DNA of 14,921 nucleotides, from assembly GCA_001730085.1 (NCBI GenBank), contig MDLB01000065.1, positions 1 through 14,921 on the forward strand, given 5' to 3'. Each line of letters opens with the position of its first letter. Position 1 is the first letter of the stretch. Source of the DNA: PVC group bacterium (ex Bugula neritina AB1). Lineage in GTDB: Bacteria; GCA-001730085. A model generated the notes under the pieces. It made no database searches, was not told the DNA's origin, and saw only the letters and a list, made by a program, of their open reading frames with translations. Position numbers and translations under genes: made by a program. Below, in pieces: positions 1 through 7,611 of this stretch.

Positions 1-513
1 CTCAATCTCCGTCTGAATAGAAACGAACCAATCACCTGCATAATAAGTCACAGTGGCATTTTTGGGAGTACCTATTACTTCTTGGCTCTTGAAAAAATGC
101 ACCCAGCCTATTTTAGGAAGAAATACTTGTTTGTTTTTTATTTTGACACCTACAGGGTATCTAAATCCTGAGTCTGATTTTTTATGTTTGAATCTAGGGA
201 ATCCCCGTCCTTTGACTTTTTTCGTCAAACAATCCCAAATAGCTCTATCTAACATTTGCAACGTTTGATTAAGTGGTTGCGACGAAACCTCTTTTAAGAA
301 ATCATATTCTTCGCTTTTCTTCCAAAAATTATTTTTCCACCAGTCAAGTTCGTACCAGCTCAAAAGCTTTTGCTTGTTCTCCAGTCTTTCCTTTTGAATA
401 GCAAGAGCTTTGTTCCAAACAAAACGATTACAACCAAGATTTTTCTTCAAAGTAATTTCTTGTTCTTTACTTTTTAATTTTAATTTAAATTTAAAACTCT
501 TAACTTTTTTCAT
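1..513 (-). CDS. tnpB: TnpB-family RNA-guided nuclease / IS200-IS605 OrfB, N-terminal part (cut by window edge)
   Basis: The reading frame opens at ATG 513 and runs without a stop for 171 codons to base 1, so the 3' part lies outside the window. Family signs seen: an N-terminal helix-turn-helix region with GCNRFVWNKALAIQKERLE at residues 28-46, then FLKEVSSQPLNQTLQMLDRAI near 77-97, GRGFPRFKHK near 107-116 and VFLPKIGWVHF near 135-145. This order is the usual N-terminal and wedge region of TnpB proteins. The family encodes a RuvC-type nuclease guided by an RNA (omegaRNA) transcribed from the element's right end, which helps the transposon to persist. The RuvC residues and zinc finger are not visible here. 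An in-frame TGA directly precedes the ATG, so no longer start exists. No clear Shine-Dalgarno is seen. No tnpA lies upstream, so this would be an OrfB-only element or a remnant. No internal frameshift was seen in the visible part. Confidence 0.93.
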   Translation of the reverse strand, partial: MKKVKSFKFKLKLKSKEQEITLKKNLGCNRFVWNKALAIQKERLENKQKLLSWYELDWWKNNFWKKSEEYDFLKEVSSQPLNQTLQMLDRAIWDCLTKKVKGRGFPRFKHKKSDSGFRYPVGVKIKNKQVFLPKIGWVHFFKSQEVIGTPKNATVTYYAGDWFVSIQTEIE

Positions 514-598
514 TCACACAGTTTAACATAGGCTCTATGGAAAATTAAAAAATATATTAAAAACCAAAGCTCTCCACATTTTTAATATCTGTGAAAAA

Positions 599-636
599 GC
601 CTCTCATCCTCCACCTAAAGGAAGAGGTCTTCTCGG
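599..636 (-). other. IS605-type end-like hairpin, possibly also a terminator
   Basis: Read on the minus strand, CCTCTTCC-TTTA-GGTGGAGG (627 to 608) folds into an eight-position stem with one G-U pair, one T-T mismatch and a TTTA loop. It is followed by ATG and later by GGC-TTTTT. The hairpin beside the right-hand TnpB (14754-14773) has the same loop, the same T-T mismatch position and the same GAGGATG exit. I infer that this is an end (left end, or orphan right end) of an IS200/IS605-type element. It sits about 90 bases upstream of the left tnpB and just downstream of the pseudopilin-like gene. The outer GCC/GGC closure and T5 run could let it end transcription of that gene. Confidence 0.55.
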
Positions 637-655
637 CTTGAAATGATAAATAAAT

Positions 656-1258
656 TCAGAATAAAGGCTCTTTTAAATTTTTTTGCCATTTTTCTTCAGG
701 AATCAACTCAACATGACCATCAGCAAATAAAACGTTGATATGCTTCTTTTTTTTTGATCCTTTGCCATCATGCCAACTCGAGCGATAATCTCCTATGAGT
801 ATCTTATTTTGTGGCTTTTTTATATCTAAAAAACGATATGAGGAATAATTACGGGACATCTCATTCCGACAATCATAGCTGCCAGGACCATCTCGTAGGT
901 CACTCTCTTTATGAAAAGAGTCTGCAGGACAAATGAAAAGGTCGGTCAAGTCAACCTGTCGCCCCTCTCTTTTCGAAAGAAAGTTTTCTAAAAGGTCCTT
1001 AAGAGACAACGCTCCTCCATCAGAAGAATCTGACCTTGCATCCAAGTCCACAATTCGCTGAAGCTTATCGTAATTATTGTCCAAATACATTAACCAATAC
1101 TTATAGATTTGACTCAGGTTTTTTGTACATTTTATTTTATGCGATGCCCTGATAGAAAAGGAGACTAACCGCGTCACCAATAGAGTCAAAAGCAAAGTAA
1201 CAAAAAGAGTCATTAAAGCAGAGAGTAAAAATGAGCCCTTAGAAGAAGAAAGCAACAA
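656..1258 (-). CDS. Pseudopilin-like protein with H-x-DG C-terminal motif (PVC type)
   Basis: I propose TTG 1258 as the start (200 residues). AAGGAG lies 7 bases upstream, and this start gives the short leader MLLSSSKG before SFLLSALMTLFVTLLLTLLV, which looks like a prepilin leader plus hydrophobic helix. The longest frame opens at ATG 1282 (208 residues) but has no Shine-Dalgarno. After the helix comes an A..A....KCTKNLSQIY segment followed by YLDNNYDKL, as in the pseudopilins of the PVC phyla (A..KA....C..NL.Q....Y..D). The C-terminus has HINVLFADGHVEL, a close relative of the H-X9-DG box but with seven residues between H and DG. The usual glutamate at position 5 after the cleavage glycine is missing, so processing by a prepilin peptidase is uncertain. 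The role in the family is poorly known; a pilin-like or secretion-system minor component anchored in the inner membrane is the likely reading. It follows the large secreted protein by 84 bases and may share its transcript. Confidence 0.72.
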   Translation of the reverse strand: MLLSSSKGSFLLSALMTLFVTLLLTLLVTRLVSFSIRASHKIKCTKNLSQIYKYWLMYLDNNYDKLQRIVDLDARSDSSDGGALSLKDLLENFLSKREGRQVDLTDLFICPADSFHKESDLRDGPGSYDCRNEMSRNYSSYRFLDIKKPQNKILIGDYRSSWHDGKGSKKKKHINVLFADGHVELIPEEKWQKNLKEPLF

Positions 1259-1265
1259 AAAAAAT

Positions 1266-1271
1266 CTCCTT
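1266..1271 (-). promoter_or_regulatory. Ribosome binding site that favours TTG 1258 for the pseudopilin-like gene
   Basis: The minus strand reads AAGGAG here, with 7 bases to the TTG at 1258-1256. It lies inside the longer frame that starts at ATG 1282, where codons 4-6 overlap it. The ATG itself has only a distant AAGGA 17 bases upstream, which is too far. The spacing and the resulting leader peptide both favour the TTG. Confidence 0.6.
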
Positions 1272-1302
1272 AGGAAAAACATCTAAAAGTATAGATCAAT
1301 CC

Positions 1303-1322
1303 TTGCAAAACATTTTTTGCAA
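1303..1322. repeat. Perfect 8-bp inverted repeat in the gap between the large secreted protein and the pseudopilin-like gene
   Basis: TTGCAAAA-catt-TTTTGCAA forms a hairpin with 8-bp arms and a 4-base loop. It lies 20 bases past the stop codon of the large gene and 45 bases ahead of the next start. On the minus strand it is not followed by a T run, so it is not a standard terminator. It could be an operator, an RNA processing site or a transcript-stabilising end. Confidence 0.5.
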
Positions 1323-1342
1323 CAATGCATGAGAGGATTCTT

Positions 1343-4300
1343 TTAACCAGCATCTCTCCATGTTTTTACATCTGAGTTACTGAGTTTAGATTTTTGGATA
1401 TCTTCCACAGAAGGGATCCGCACTTCTACCGTTCTTCCAAAAACACCAGGTCTAACATCTCCAACCTTATCTGGAGAACCTAAGTCGAATCCTACAAAAC
1501 GAGCCCTATAGTAATATGTCTCTCCAAATTCAGGTTTAGAAACACTTAACCCAAAAACATTCCGATGTATCTCAAGAAAAGGAGACCTCTGAAAAGTATA
1601 CGTTTTTTTATCTCCAATTTTTAAACTCGAATAAACTTTTGTACTCAAATAAAAATATTCTTGAACATTATCAAAAAGTTCAGATGAGCTTTCTTGAATT
1701 TCAATCATGTGAGAAGTTTTCTCAGACAAAGTTTCGTTCTCAGGTAGCTGATAGTGAAAAAAGTATCGATTGTTTTCCAAATCATCAACAAGAAGTTTTG
1801 TATACCCATCATTCAAACTCCAATCACGCTCTGGTGCAACAGTTTTAACTACCACAGGGAAAAAAGAGTCAGGATTTTGCAAATCAACATGAACAGACTC
1901 TACATTACTCCACTCCCCTTTCTTAGAGCCAAAACCTTTATTTGATAAAGCTCTAACACGAAAATAATACGTCGTGTCATCTTTAAAAGGGATCACCTTA
2001 GAAACAAACTCACCATTAGGTGTATAAGTTAAAGGGAGGTTAGGGTTATTCAAATGACGTATCCATGGCCAATCACTGATTTTCTTATATTCTCTCGGAG
2101 CATCAGGATTAGGAATCATAAGCGGGTACTTGCCTAAGCTTTCAACATAGTCCACCGCATAAGTTCCTTCTTTCCAAGAGTTATCACCTACGGCAATATT
2201 AACTTCGTAAACAGGATAAATATCTAAGCGATCTTGATTTTTTTCAGGAACACCTTTCAAAGACCAGTTAAGCCCAATAACTCCATTCTTATCAATTTTT
2301 GGAGAAATAGGGTCTAATTGTATATCAACAGGGTTAGAAGGCTCTTCAATTGTCCTATCAATTTTAAACATTTTCGGATCACTCAAAGGTCCTTGCATCC
2401 CTAGTCTATTCATAGGAGCAATAAGAACCGTATAAAGACCTTGTGCAACATCTTGAAAAAACTTTTCGTAACGGATGTTAGCCCCTTCATTTTTTTGCTC
2501 GAATCTATCTGTCAATGGCAAAATAACAGGTAAAGAAATATCCGTTATTTCTTTGCCTCTGTTTTCCGGTTTATGAGACTCTCTTTTTGCCTGCTCTTCT
2601 AAGCGTTCTTTTGTGATCCAAAAGCTATTAAAAAGACGTCCTGAGCCTTGACTTTCTTCTAACTGGAGCCAATCATTTTCACCATTCAAATCTTTATCAA
2701 TAAAAGTCATTTTTCCATTTTCATCATAAAGGCTTTCCACCTCTAACAAGCCTTTATAAAAGAAAACACGGTAAAAAGGGATATAGGCAAGAGAGTTTTC
2801 CTCTATAAAAATATCATCTAAAGGAGACTTATGTTCTGATCCTAAAGTCCAAGAGAGTGTCACATATCCCTTTTCCTTAATCATCTCGCTGTTTTGATCT
2901 TCACTATCAGGACGAAGAAGGTTCGGCTTTGGCATCTCTGGGATCAATATATCTTTTTCAATATTAAAAGACTGTATGGGGCTTAGCAAACTTCTTTTAC
3001 CTTTATCATCAATTGATAATAAAGCCAAATGATACTTACCTTTTTTAATCGGTCGCATATGTCTCTTAAAAATAAACTGACCATTATCATCTCTCTTTAA
3101 AAGATTTTCCTCGCTATCATCTTTTTCAACCTCATAGATAGAAAGGAGTGGGATATAATACATTGGAGCATCTAAATTTGACAAGTCACCTAAAATCTCA
3201 TTTTCTCCAATCATATATGTCGAATAAACTTGCTCTCCAGAAGATGTAAAGTCATTCAAACCATTCCCATCAATATCTTCATGCTTCAAACCGAAACTTT
3301 TTGTGGCAAGAATATCAAAAATTTTACCTTTTTTCTCTAAAAAGCTTTCACTGATATCCATATCTGAAGCCGATCGTATCTCCAAAAACTTTGGGGTAAC
3401 TTTAAAATCATATGAAGAAAGATACTGTTTGCGTACCAATTCATCAAAAAGCTTTTGTGCCTCAGGCCCCGCAACTTTTAAAAAGTCTCTCGGACTTATT
3501 GTCATAAAAGCGTACGCTAAATTTTCTATGTTTAAATCTTCCCCGAGATCTGTACGAAAAACAAGCAACCTATATTGAGAAATATATCTATCACTCTTAG
3601 GGTCTCTATAAACCAAGTCTCTAGGATTTGAAGGATCACTCTGTAGACTCCAAGAAAGAGGTATTTTCCCCAAAGAGATTTTAGGATCTACTAAATTAAC
3701 AGGCGATATAAAAGGACGAGGAGGTTTTTGTTTTCCAATCCTTTTTGTCACTTTTAAACGCTGAGGATCACTCACCCTACTCTCTAAGCCAAAAGGGCCT
3801 TTGGCTATAACATAAAAATCATAGGCTCCAGGTTCAATAGGACTAACTTTTCTCTGGTATATAATCTCATCTTCATTATCTTTAATAAGGTCTCCTAGGT
3901 GGTCAACTGTGATGTCAAAGGTTTCCATCAAGTTAATATAAAATATGGGACCAAGTTTCTGTTCACACCCAACTGGCGCAGGAATCAATTCATCTTCCGT
4001 GATATAGTATGTCGCGTAAATTTTTTGGTCGTCATCCCCTTCATCTAATTCCAACCAATCATTTATGCCATTAAAATTATTATCTTCAAATTTTAAATAA
4101 CCTTTTTCATTAACTAAAAAGTTACCTTGACTATCAGAAGAAAGTCCCGCTTTCACAACAATAACTTGATAACCATCAATCTTTATCCCACCATTTCCTT
4201 CTTTATAAAAAGGATCTCTAGGATCTTTAGGTTTCCGATCAAAGGTCCATTTCAAAGGAATTTTTCCATCTTTGATAGCTTTATCAGAGTTATCAATAGG

Positions 4301-6163
4301 ATGAAGTTTCGGCTGAGGGATGGTTTTTAAGTCCGATAAATGAATGTGCTCAGGGTTGCTCCAATCAGAAGGGATAGAATCTGACTTGTCCGATACCGAC
4401 CTCACCCAAATATAAAAATCTGTATGTAGCAAGCCTGATGGCTTATGAAAAAACATATTAATCAAGTGCGTAGAAGTTGAAGGGCCTGGAGCTCCCAAAT
4501 GTGAAAAAGGAACATATTCAAAAAAGGTTTCAGCAACAGCTTTAGGTTTTTTTCCAGAAACCTCACTTGCCACCTTATCCGAGATATACCCAGCATCACT
4601 TGAAATAACTATTTCATAAAAGCAATCTTCTTGAAGCCTAGGGTCTAATCCATTTTCAAGAGCAAAGTCAATAGGAATAAAACCATTATTAATAAAAGAT
4701 GCAGAAGTGGTAGAGGAAATCCGCTCTGCTGTCTCCTCAGGGGTATTCAAAAAAGTCACACTTTTTAAAGGCTCTCTCTTTTCAACCTTCACAGCAACAA
4801 TATCACTCCAAGGTCCATATCTATTATCTTGATTGGAACGAGCATCTTTCATCGAAAGCCCTAATGCACGCATTCTAATGTAGTAAACACCATCAAATGC
4901 ACCGTAAGGATTATCGAAATTATATATAGGAGATGAAAAGTCTTGAGTCCCATCCGTTCCTATATTATATTCTTTTATTGCTAAGTTCTTTGACAAAAAT
5001 GGCTTCAATAAAGACACTTCACCAGACCCTGAACCCCAATACTCATCACTTTGTAGAGTCGGTTCTTCGCCATCTCGAACCTCTGGCTGTATATAATCAT
5101 CAAAATTATTATAAATATAGTAAGTGTTCTCATTTGGCAAAAAGTATCTATTAACTATCTCTATATCATAATCAGTAGTAGGATCCATTGTAAATTTTGG
5201 CCATTTAGAAAACTGAACTTGATAGAGCGGATATTGAGGAATATCTTTTTTAGAAAAAACATCTCCATCTTCAAGACAAAAAGCGATATCAATGATCCCA
5301 TCCCTATCTATAAAAACATCACTCACTCCTTCTTCTTGTGTTAAATCTAAAGTTTTTTTTGCTGCCGCAGGACCTATCTCTACAGACAAATCCGATAATT
5401 TATTCTGAGAAATATACGAAACGCCGCCTTTCTCATTAACATATTTTTGCAAAAGCTCTATTTTTAATTTTCTAGGAGCTTCATCCAAAGATATAATTAC
5501 TGGAAGGCACTCAGAAAGTTTCGACTGTGTAAAATTATAATTAGGATAGTTTTTAACAAGCGCACGACCATTTTCATCAAAATTTTGTCGATTATCATCT
5601 CCCAAGTCAGGGACATAAATAGGTGATCTTAAAGAGTTTTCTTTCGAAGTCGCCCTAATTGCAAAGTAAAGGATCATCGGAGCACCTTGCATCAAAAGAT
5701 CTGCTTGCGACAAAAAGGGTTTCATCACTCCGTCCAATTTTTCACCAAGCAACTCAGGTACGTTAATCTTGGTCTCTTGAAAGTCCTTGGAATGATCTGC
5801 CTCAACATAAATTGGACTTAAAAAATAATCTCTCACAATACTAATAGGTTTATTATGAAAAGGATTTGGCCTTCCTAAAATAAGAATTTCGTAAGCTTTA
5901 GCTTTTTGATTATCAACCATTTGAGTGTTCCATTTGAGATGAACAACCCCATCTCGATCAACACCTTCACTAAGGTTAAGAGCCTCTATATCAAAAGAAG
6001 TGGCTCTAAAATCAAAAACTTTGAATATATCCGAAAATAAACCTATAAAATCAAATTTCTTATTGTTTTCAGAATTTTTTCCATAAAGATCTGAAAAAGA
6101 ACTCACTTGAAAAAATAATATTAAAAAAACAGTAAATTTAAATAAAATTCGCTTAAAACCCAT
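1343..6163 (-). CDS. Large secreted multidomain protein with fibronectin-III-like repeats and calcium-loop-like inserts, function unknown
   Basis: 1606 residues. ATG 6163 has AAAGG 9 bases upstream. The N-terminus (residues 1-28, KR then a hydrophobic stretch to about 20) looks like a signal peptide, so the protein is probably exported. I see about eight beta-rich units. Each begins with a 'G-[VIF]-x-[LI]-x-[WF]' strand (near residues 72, 289, 494, 633, 832, 1099, 1294, and weaker at 1453) and most end with a '[YF]-x-x-R/A' strand followed by WS- or SP/SD-type ends (for example 1399-1426), the layout of fibronectin-III domains. Units 4-6 (about 614-807, 815-1069, 1076-1269) resemble one another in detail and carry acidic loops DNNFNGINDW (694), DIDGNGLNDF (963) and DKDLNGENDW (1156), which look like EF-hand or dockerin-type calcium loops. 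No enzyme motif, sortase motif or C-terminal anchor was recognised. An extracellular structural, adhesive or surface-layer role is inference. The pseudopilin-like gene follows on the same strand. Confidence 0.85.
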   Translation of the reverse strand: MGFKRILFKFTVFLILFFQVSSFSDLYGKNSENNKKFDFIGLFSDIFKVFDFRATSFDIEALNLSEGVDRDGVVHLKWNTQMVDNQKAKAYEILILGRPNPFHNKPISIVRDYFLSPIYVEADHSKDFQETKINVPELLGEKLDGVMKPFLSQADLLMQGAPMILYFAIRATSKENSLRSPIYVPDLGDDNRQNFDENGRALVKNYPNYNFTQSKLSECLPVIISLDEAPRKLKIELLQKYVNEKGGVSYISQNKLSDLSVEIGPAAAKKTLDLTQEEGVSDVFIDRDGIIDIAFCLEDGDVFSKKDIPQYPLYQVQFSKWPKFTMDPTTDYDIEIVNRYFLPNENTYYIYNNFDDYIQPEVRDGEEPTLQSDEYWGSGSGEVSLLKPFLSKNLAIKEYNIGTDGTQDFSSPIYNFDNPYGAFDGVYYIRMRALGLSMKDARSNQDNRYGPWSDIVAVKVEKREPLKSVTFLNTPEETAERISSTTSASFINNGFIPIDFALENGLDPRLQEDCFYEIVISSDAGYISDKVASEVSGKKPKAVAETFFEYVPFSHLGAPGPSTSTHLINMFFHKPSGLLHTDFYIWVRSVSDKSDSIPSDWSNPEHIHLSDLKTIPQPKLHPIDNSDKAIKDGKIPLKWTFDRKPKDPRDPFYKEGNGGIKIDGYQVIVVKAGLSSDSQGNFLVNEKGYLKFEDNNFNGINDWLELDEGDDDQKIYATYYITEDELIPAPVGCEQKLGPIFYINLMETFDITVDHLGDLIKDNEDEIIYQRKVSPIEPGAYDFYVIAKGPFGLESRVSDPQRLKVTKRIGKQKPPRPFISPVNLVDPKISLGKIPLSWSLQSDPSNPRDLVYRDPKSDRYISQYRLLVFRTDLGEDLNIENLAYAFMTISPRDFLKVAGPEAQKLFDELVRKQYLSSYDFKVTPKFLEIRSASDMDISESFLEKKGKIFDILATKSFGLKHEDIDGNGLNDFTSSGEQVYSTYMIGENEILGDLSNLDAPMYYIPLLSIYEVEKDDSEENLLKRDDNGQFIFKRHMRPIKKGKYHLALLSIDDKGKRSLLSPIQSFNIEKDILIPEMPKPNLLRPDSEDQNSEMIKEKGYVTLSWTLGSEHKSPLDDIFIEENSLAYIPFYRVFFYKGLLEVESLYDENGKMTFIDKDLNGENDWLQLEESQGSGRLFNSFWITKERLEEQAKRESHKPENRGKEITDISLPVILPLTDRFEQKNEGANIRYEKFFQDVAQGLYTVLIAPMNRLGMQGPLSDPKMFKIDRTIEEPSNPVDIQLDPISPKIDKNGVIGLNWSLKGVPEKNQDRLDIYPVYEVNIAVGDNSWKEGTYAVDYVESLGKYPLMIPNPDAPREYKKISDWPWIRHLNNPNLPLTYTPNGEFVSKVIPFKDDTTYYFRVRALSNKGFGSKKGEWSNVESVHVDLQNPDSFFPVVVKTVAPERDWSLNDGYTKLLVDDLENNRYFFHYQLPENETLSEKTSHMIEIQESSSELFDNVQEYFYLSTKVYSSLKIGDKKTYTFQRSPFLEIHRNVFGLSVSKPEFGETYYYRARFVGFDLGSPDKVGDVRPGVFGRTVEVRIPSVEDIQKSKLSNSDVKTWRDAG
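2357..4324 (-). repeat. Three tandem diverged ~195-255-residue modules inside the large secreted protein
   Basis: The modules cover residues 614-807, 815-1069 and 1076-1269. Shared landmarks occur in the same order. First a strand and loop such as KIPLKWTFDRKPKDPRDPFY (634), KIPLSWSLQSDPSNPRDLVY (833) or VTLSWTLGSEHKSPLDDIF (1101). Next a strand such as GYQVIVVK, QYRLLVFR or FYRVFFYK. Then the acidic D-x-[ND]-x-N-G-x-N-D-[WF] loop, then a [ST]-x-[YW]-[YMW]-I-[TG] patch near 718, 982 and 1180. Last a closing strand such as YDFYVIAKGPFG. Module 2 carries about 60 extra residues (880-940) between its second strand and the acidic loop. The copies are diverged at protein level and look ancient rather than freshly duplicated. 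Confidence 0.75.
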
Positions 6164-6231
6164 AAAGACAAACCTTTCTTAAAAAGTTTTTTTAATTAAA
6201 CAAAGTATAAAAATCTTCAAATCTAAAATAG

Positions 6232-6247
6232 GGTTATAAAAATAACC
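6232..6247. repeat. Inverted repeat upstream of the large secreted protein gene
   Basis: GGTTAT-aaaa-ATAACC has perfect 6-bp arms around 4 bases, 69 bases ahead of ATG 6163. It is one of the few G/C-containing words in this gap. The size and place suit either an operator or a leader hairpin. The regulator is unknown. Confidence 0.4.
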
Positions 6248-6413
6248 TCAAAAAGTATTAAAAATTTTACAATGGCCTAAAATCATAAATGAATAAAAAA
6301 TCATCATATAACAGATTAACACGAATGCTATAAAATTTTCAAATTTTTTTCTAAAGATATGCAATGTTTTAAAAAATACATAAAAAAGCAAATAAAATAT
6401 TTTTTATAGATTA

Positions 6414-6471
6414 TCAATTTTAATATTAATTAATAAATACTAATATTAATTTTAATATCTATTAAAATTGA
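6414..6471. repeat. Nested AT-only inverted repeats
   Basis: The 12-mer TCAATTTTAATA at 6414-6425 is perfectly inverted as TATTAAAATTGA at 6460-6471. The inner 10 bases of the right arm also pair perfectly with 6448-6457 (AATTTTAATA-tc-TATTAAAATT). The two folds therefore exclude each other. TAATATTAA also occurs twice between the arms. The pattern could give a terminator, a nucleoid-protein or duplex-unwinding site, or be drift in AT-rich DNA. Confidence 0.45.
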
Positions 6472-6591
6472 CATTAATTTTGCCATCAAAAATATTTAAA
6501 TTATAAAAAAATATACTTTTAAAAAATATGAAATATATTTTAAATCGAAATAATGAAAGAAAAATGAATCATTTACTATATGAAAAACAAA

Positions 6592-7044
6592 TCATAATAG
6601 GCCGAACTGGTAGAAAAAGTGAACTAGAGTACCCGCCAACAAACCTGCAGCAAGGTCATCCATCATAATTCCCAAACTTCCGGAAAGTTTTTCACAGGAA
6701 CTCATTGGCCAACATTTGACAATATCAAAAAAACGAAAGAAAACAAAAACAAGTAGCACTCCTTTAAGCTCAAAAGGTATAAAACAAAGACCTAATATAA
6801 ACCCCGCAACCTCATCAATAACTATTTTAGAGGGATCAGAAGAACCCAGTTGTTTTGCAGCAGCGCCTGAAACAAAAAAACCTAAAGAAGTAACCGTAAA
6901 AAATAAAAAAATAAAATTTGATAAAAAATAATTATAGAATAAGACACAAGGGATTGCTGCAAGAGTCCCAAAAGTTCCGGGAGCAAAAGGAGCATTGCCC
7001 ACACCAAACCAAGTTGCTAAGCATAGTTCTAATTTCTTTTTCAT
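6592..7044 (-). CDS. pgpA: Phosphatidylglycerophosphatase A
   Basis: 150 residues, the usual length for the family. The enzyme removes phosphate from phosphatidylglycerophosphate to give phosphatidylglycerol at the inner membrane. Seen motifs: GVGNAPFAPGTFGT (14-27), KIVIDEVAG (73-81), FRFFDIVKCWP (103-113) and GIMMDDLAAG (125-134), the hallmark set of PgpA with acidic residues for metal binding. Hydrophobic segments lie near 30-60 and 80-105. The start ATG 7044 comes 3 bases after the pgsA stop with no strong Shine-Dalgarno, so translation is probably coupled. Its place directly after pgsA puts two successive phospholipid steps side by side. In Bacillus-like gene orders this slot holds cinA and recA instead. 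Confidence 0.93.
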   Translation of the reverse strand: MKKKLELCLATWFGVGNAPFAPGTFGTLAAIPCVLFYNYFLSNFIFLFFTVTSLGFFVSGAAAKQLGSSDPSKIVIDEVAGFILGLCFIPFELKGVLLVFVFFRFFDIVKCWPMSSCEKLSGSLGIMMDDLAAGLLAGTLVHFFYQFGLL

Positions 7045-7047
7045 GTT

Positions 7048-7611
7048 TCAATTCTTTCTTAAAGAAAAAAAGTAGTCAGAAAAATATCTCCAACCAGATA
7101 AAAAAGTTGCCAATAAAACAACAAACAAGAATAAATCTATAATCAAAAGAAACTTTTCCACCGGAATCCATTCTTTTTTATACAAAAGTTGACAATGAAA
7201 AACGGTAACCATTACAACAAAAAACATTTGTAAACAGGATTTAGCTTTTCCCCAAAAAGACGCTGAAATAAGAATATTTTTTTCGATAGCCATCCCTCTT
7301 AAACCTGTAACCGCAAATTCACGGGTCAGTATAAAAATAACAGGCCAAGCCTCCAGATACCCTAAGTCAACAAAAGATACAAATGCAACCGTCATTAAGA
7401 TTTTATCTGCTAAAGGGTCTAACATCGCTCCTAGCTTTGTTTTTATATTTGCTTTTCTAGCCCAATAACCATCTAAAAAATCAGTAAAACACGCGATAAG
7501 AAAAACAACAAGTGCTAAAAAAGGCGCCCACACATTAAAGCTCATCAATAAGCCTAGAAAGATAAATGCTAAACCGATCCTGATCAAACAGCATAAATTA
7601 GGTCCGTTCAT
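7048..7611 (-). CDS. pgsA: CDP-diacylglycerol--glycerol-3-phosphate 3-phosphatidyltransferase
   Basis: 187 residues, full length. It condenses CDP-diacylglycerol with glycerol 3-phosphate to give phosphatidylglycerophosphate, the committed step to phosphatidylglycerol, in the membrane. The CDP-alcohol phosphotransferase signature is complete: D44, D47, G48, A51, R52, G61, D65 and D69 with the exact family spacing. REFAVTGLR at 97-105 is typical of PgsA rather than of phosphatidylserine or cardiolipin relatives. Hydrophobic helices lie around 9-23, 27-43, 72-95, 122-141 and 153-172. The ATG overlaps the rodZ stop in an ATGA, so the two genes are translationally coupled. The product feeds the next gene, pgpA. 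Confidence 0.95.
   Translation of the reverse strand: MNGPNLCCLIRIGLAFIFLGLLMSFNVWAPFLALVVFLIACFTDFLDGYWARKANIKTKLGAMLDPLADKILMTVAFVSFVDLGYLEAWPVIFILTREFAVTGLRGMAIEKNILISASFWGKAKSCLQMFFVVMVTVFHCQLLYKKEWIPVEKFLLIIDLFLFVVLLATFLSGWRYFSDYFFSLRKN

Larger units (their letters stand above)
6164..6591. other. Gene-free, extremely AT-rich gap between pgpA and the large secreted protein gene
   Basis: No convincing ORF or tRNA was seen on either strand. G+C is far below that of the flanking genes. The stretch should hold the end of the pgpA transcript and the promoter of the large gene, but so many TATAAT-like strings are present that I cannot pick one. A weak AAATG-att-CATTT hairpin followed by TTCTTT (minus strand, 6574-6562) could end the pgpA transcript. 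The stronger inverted repeats are listed separately. Confidence 0.6.

Noticed and set aside
53-268. Plus-strand frame of 71 codons
   Set aside because: It lies opposite the well-supported tnpB frame and has no recognisable protein features.
621-634. 14-base word shared with the rpsO coding region (minus strand near 13996-14010)
   Set aside because: One such match between two sites is expected by chance in a window of this length, and the word is a near-palindrome.
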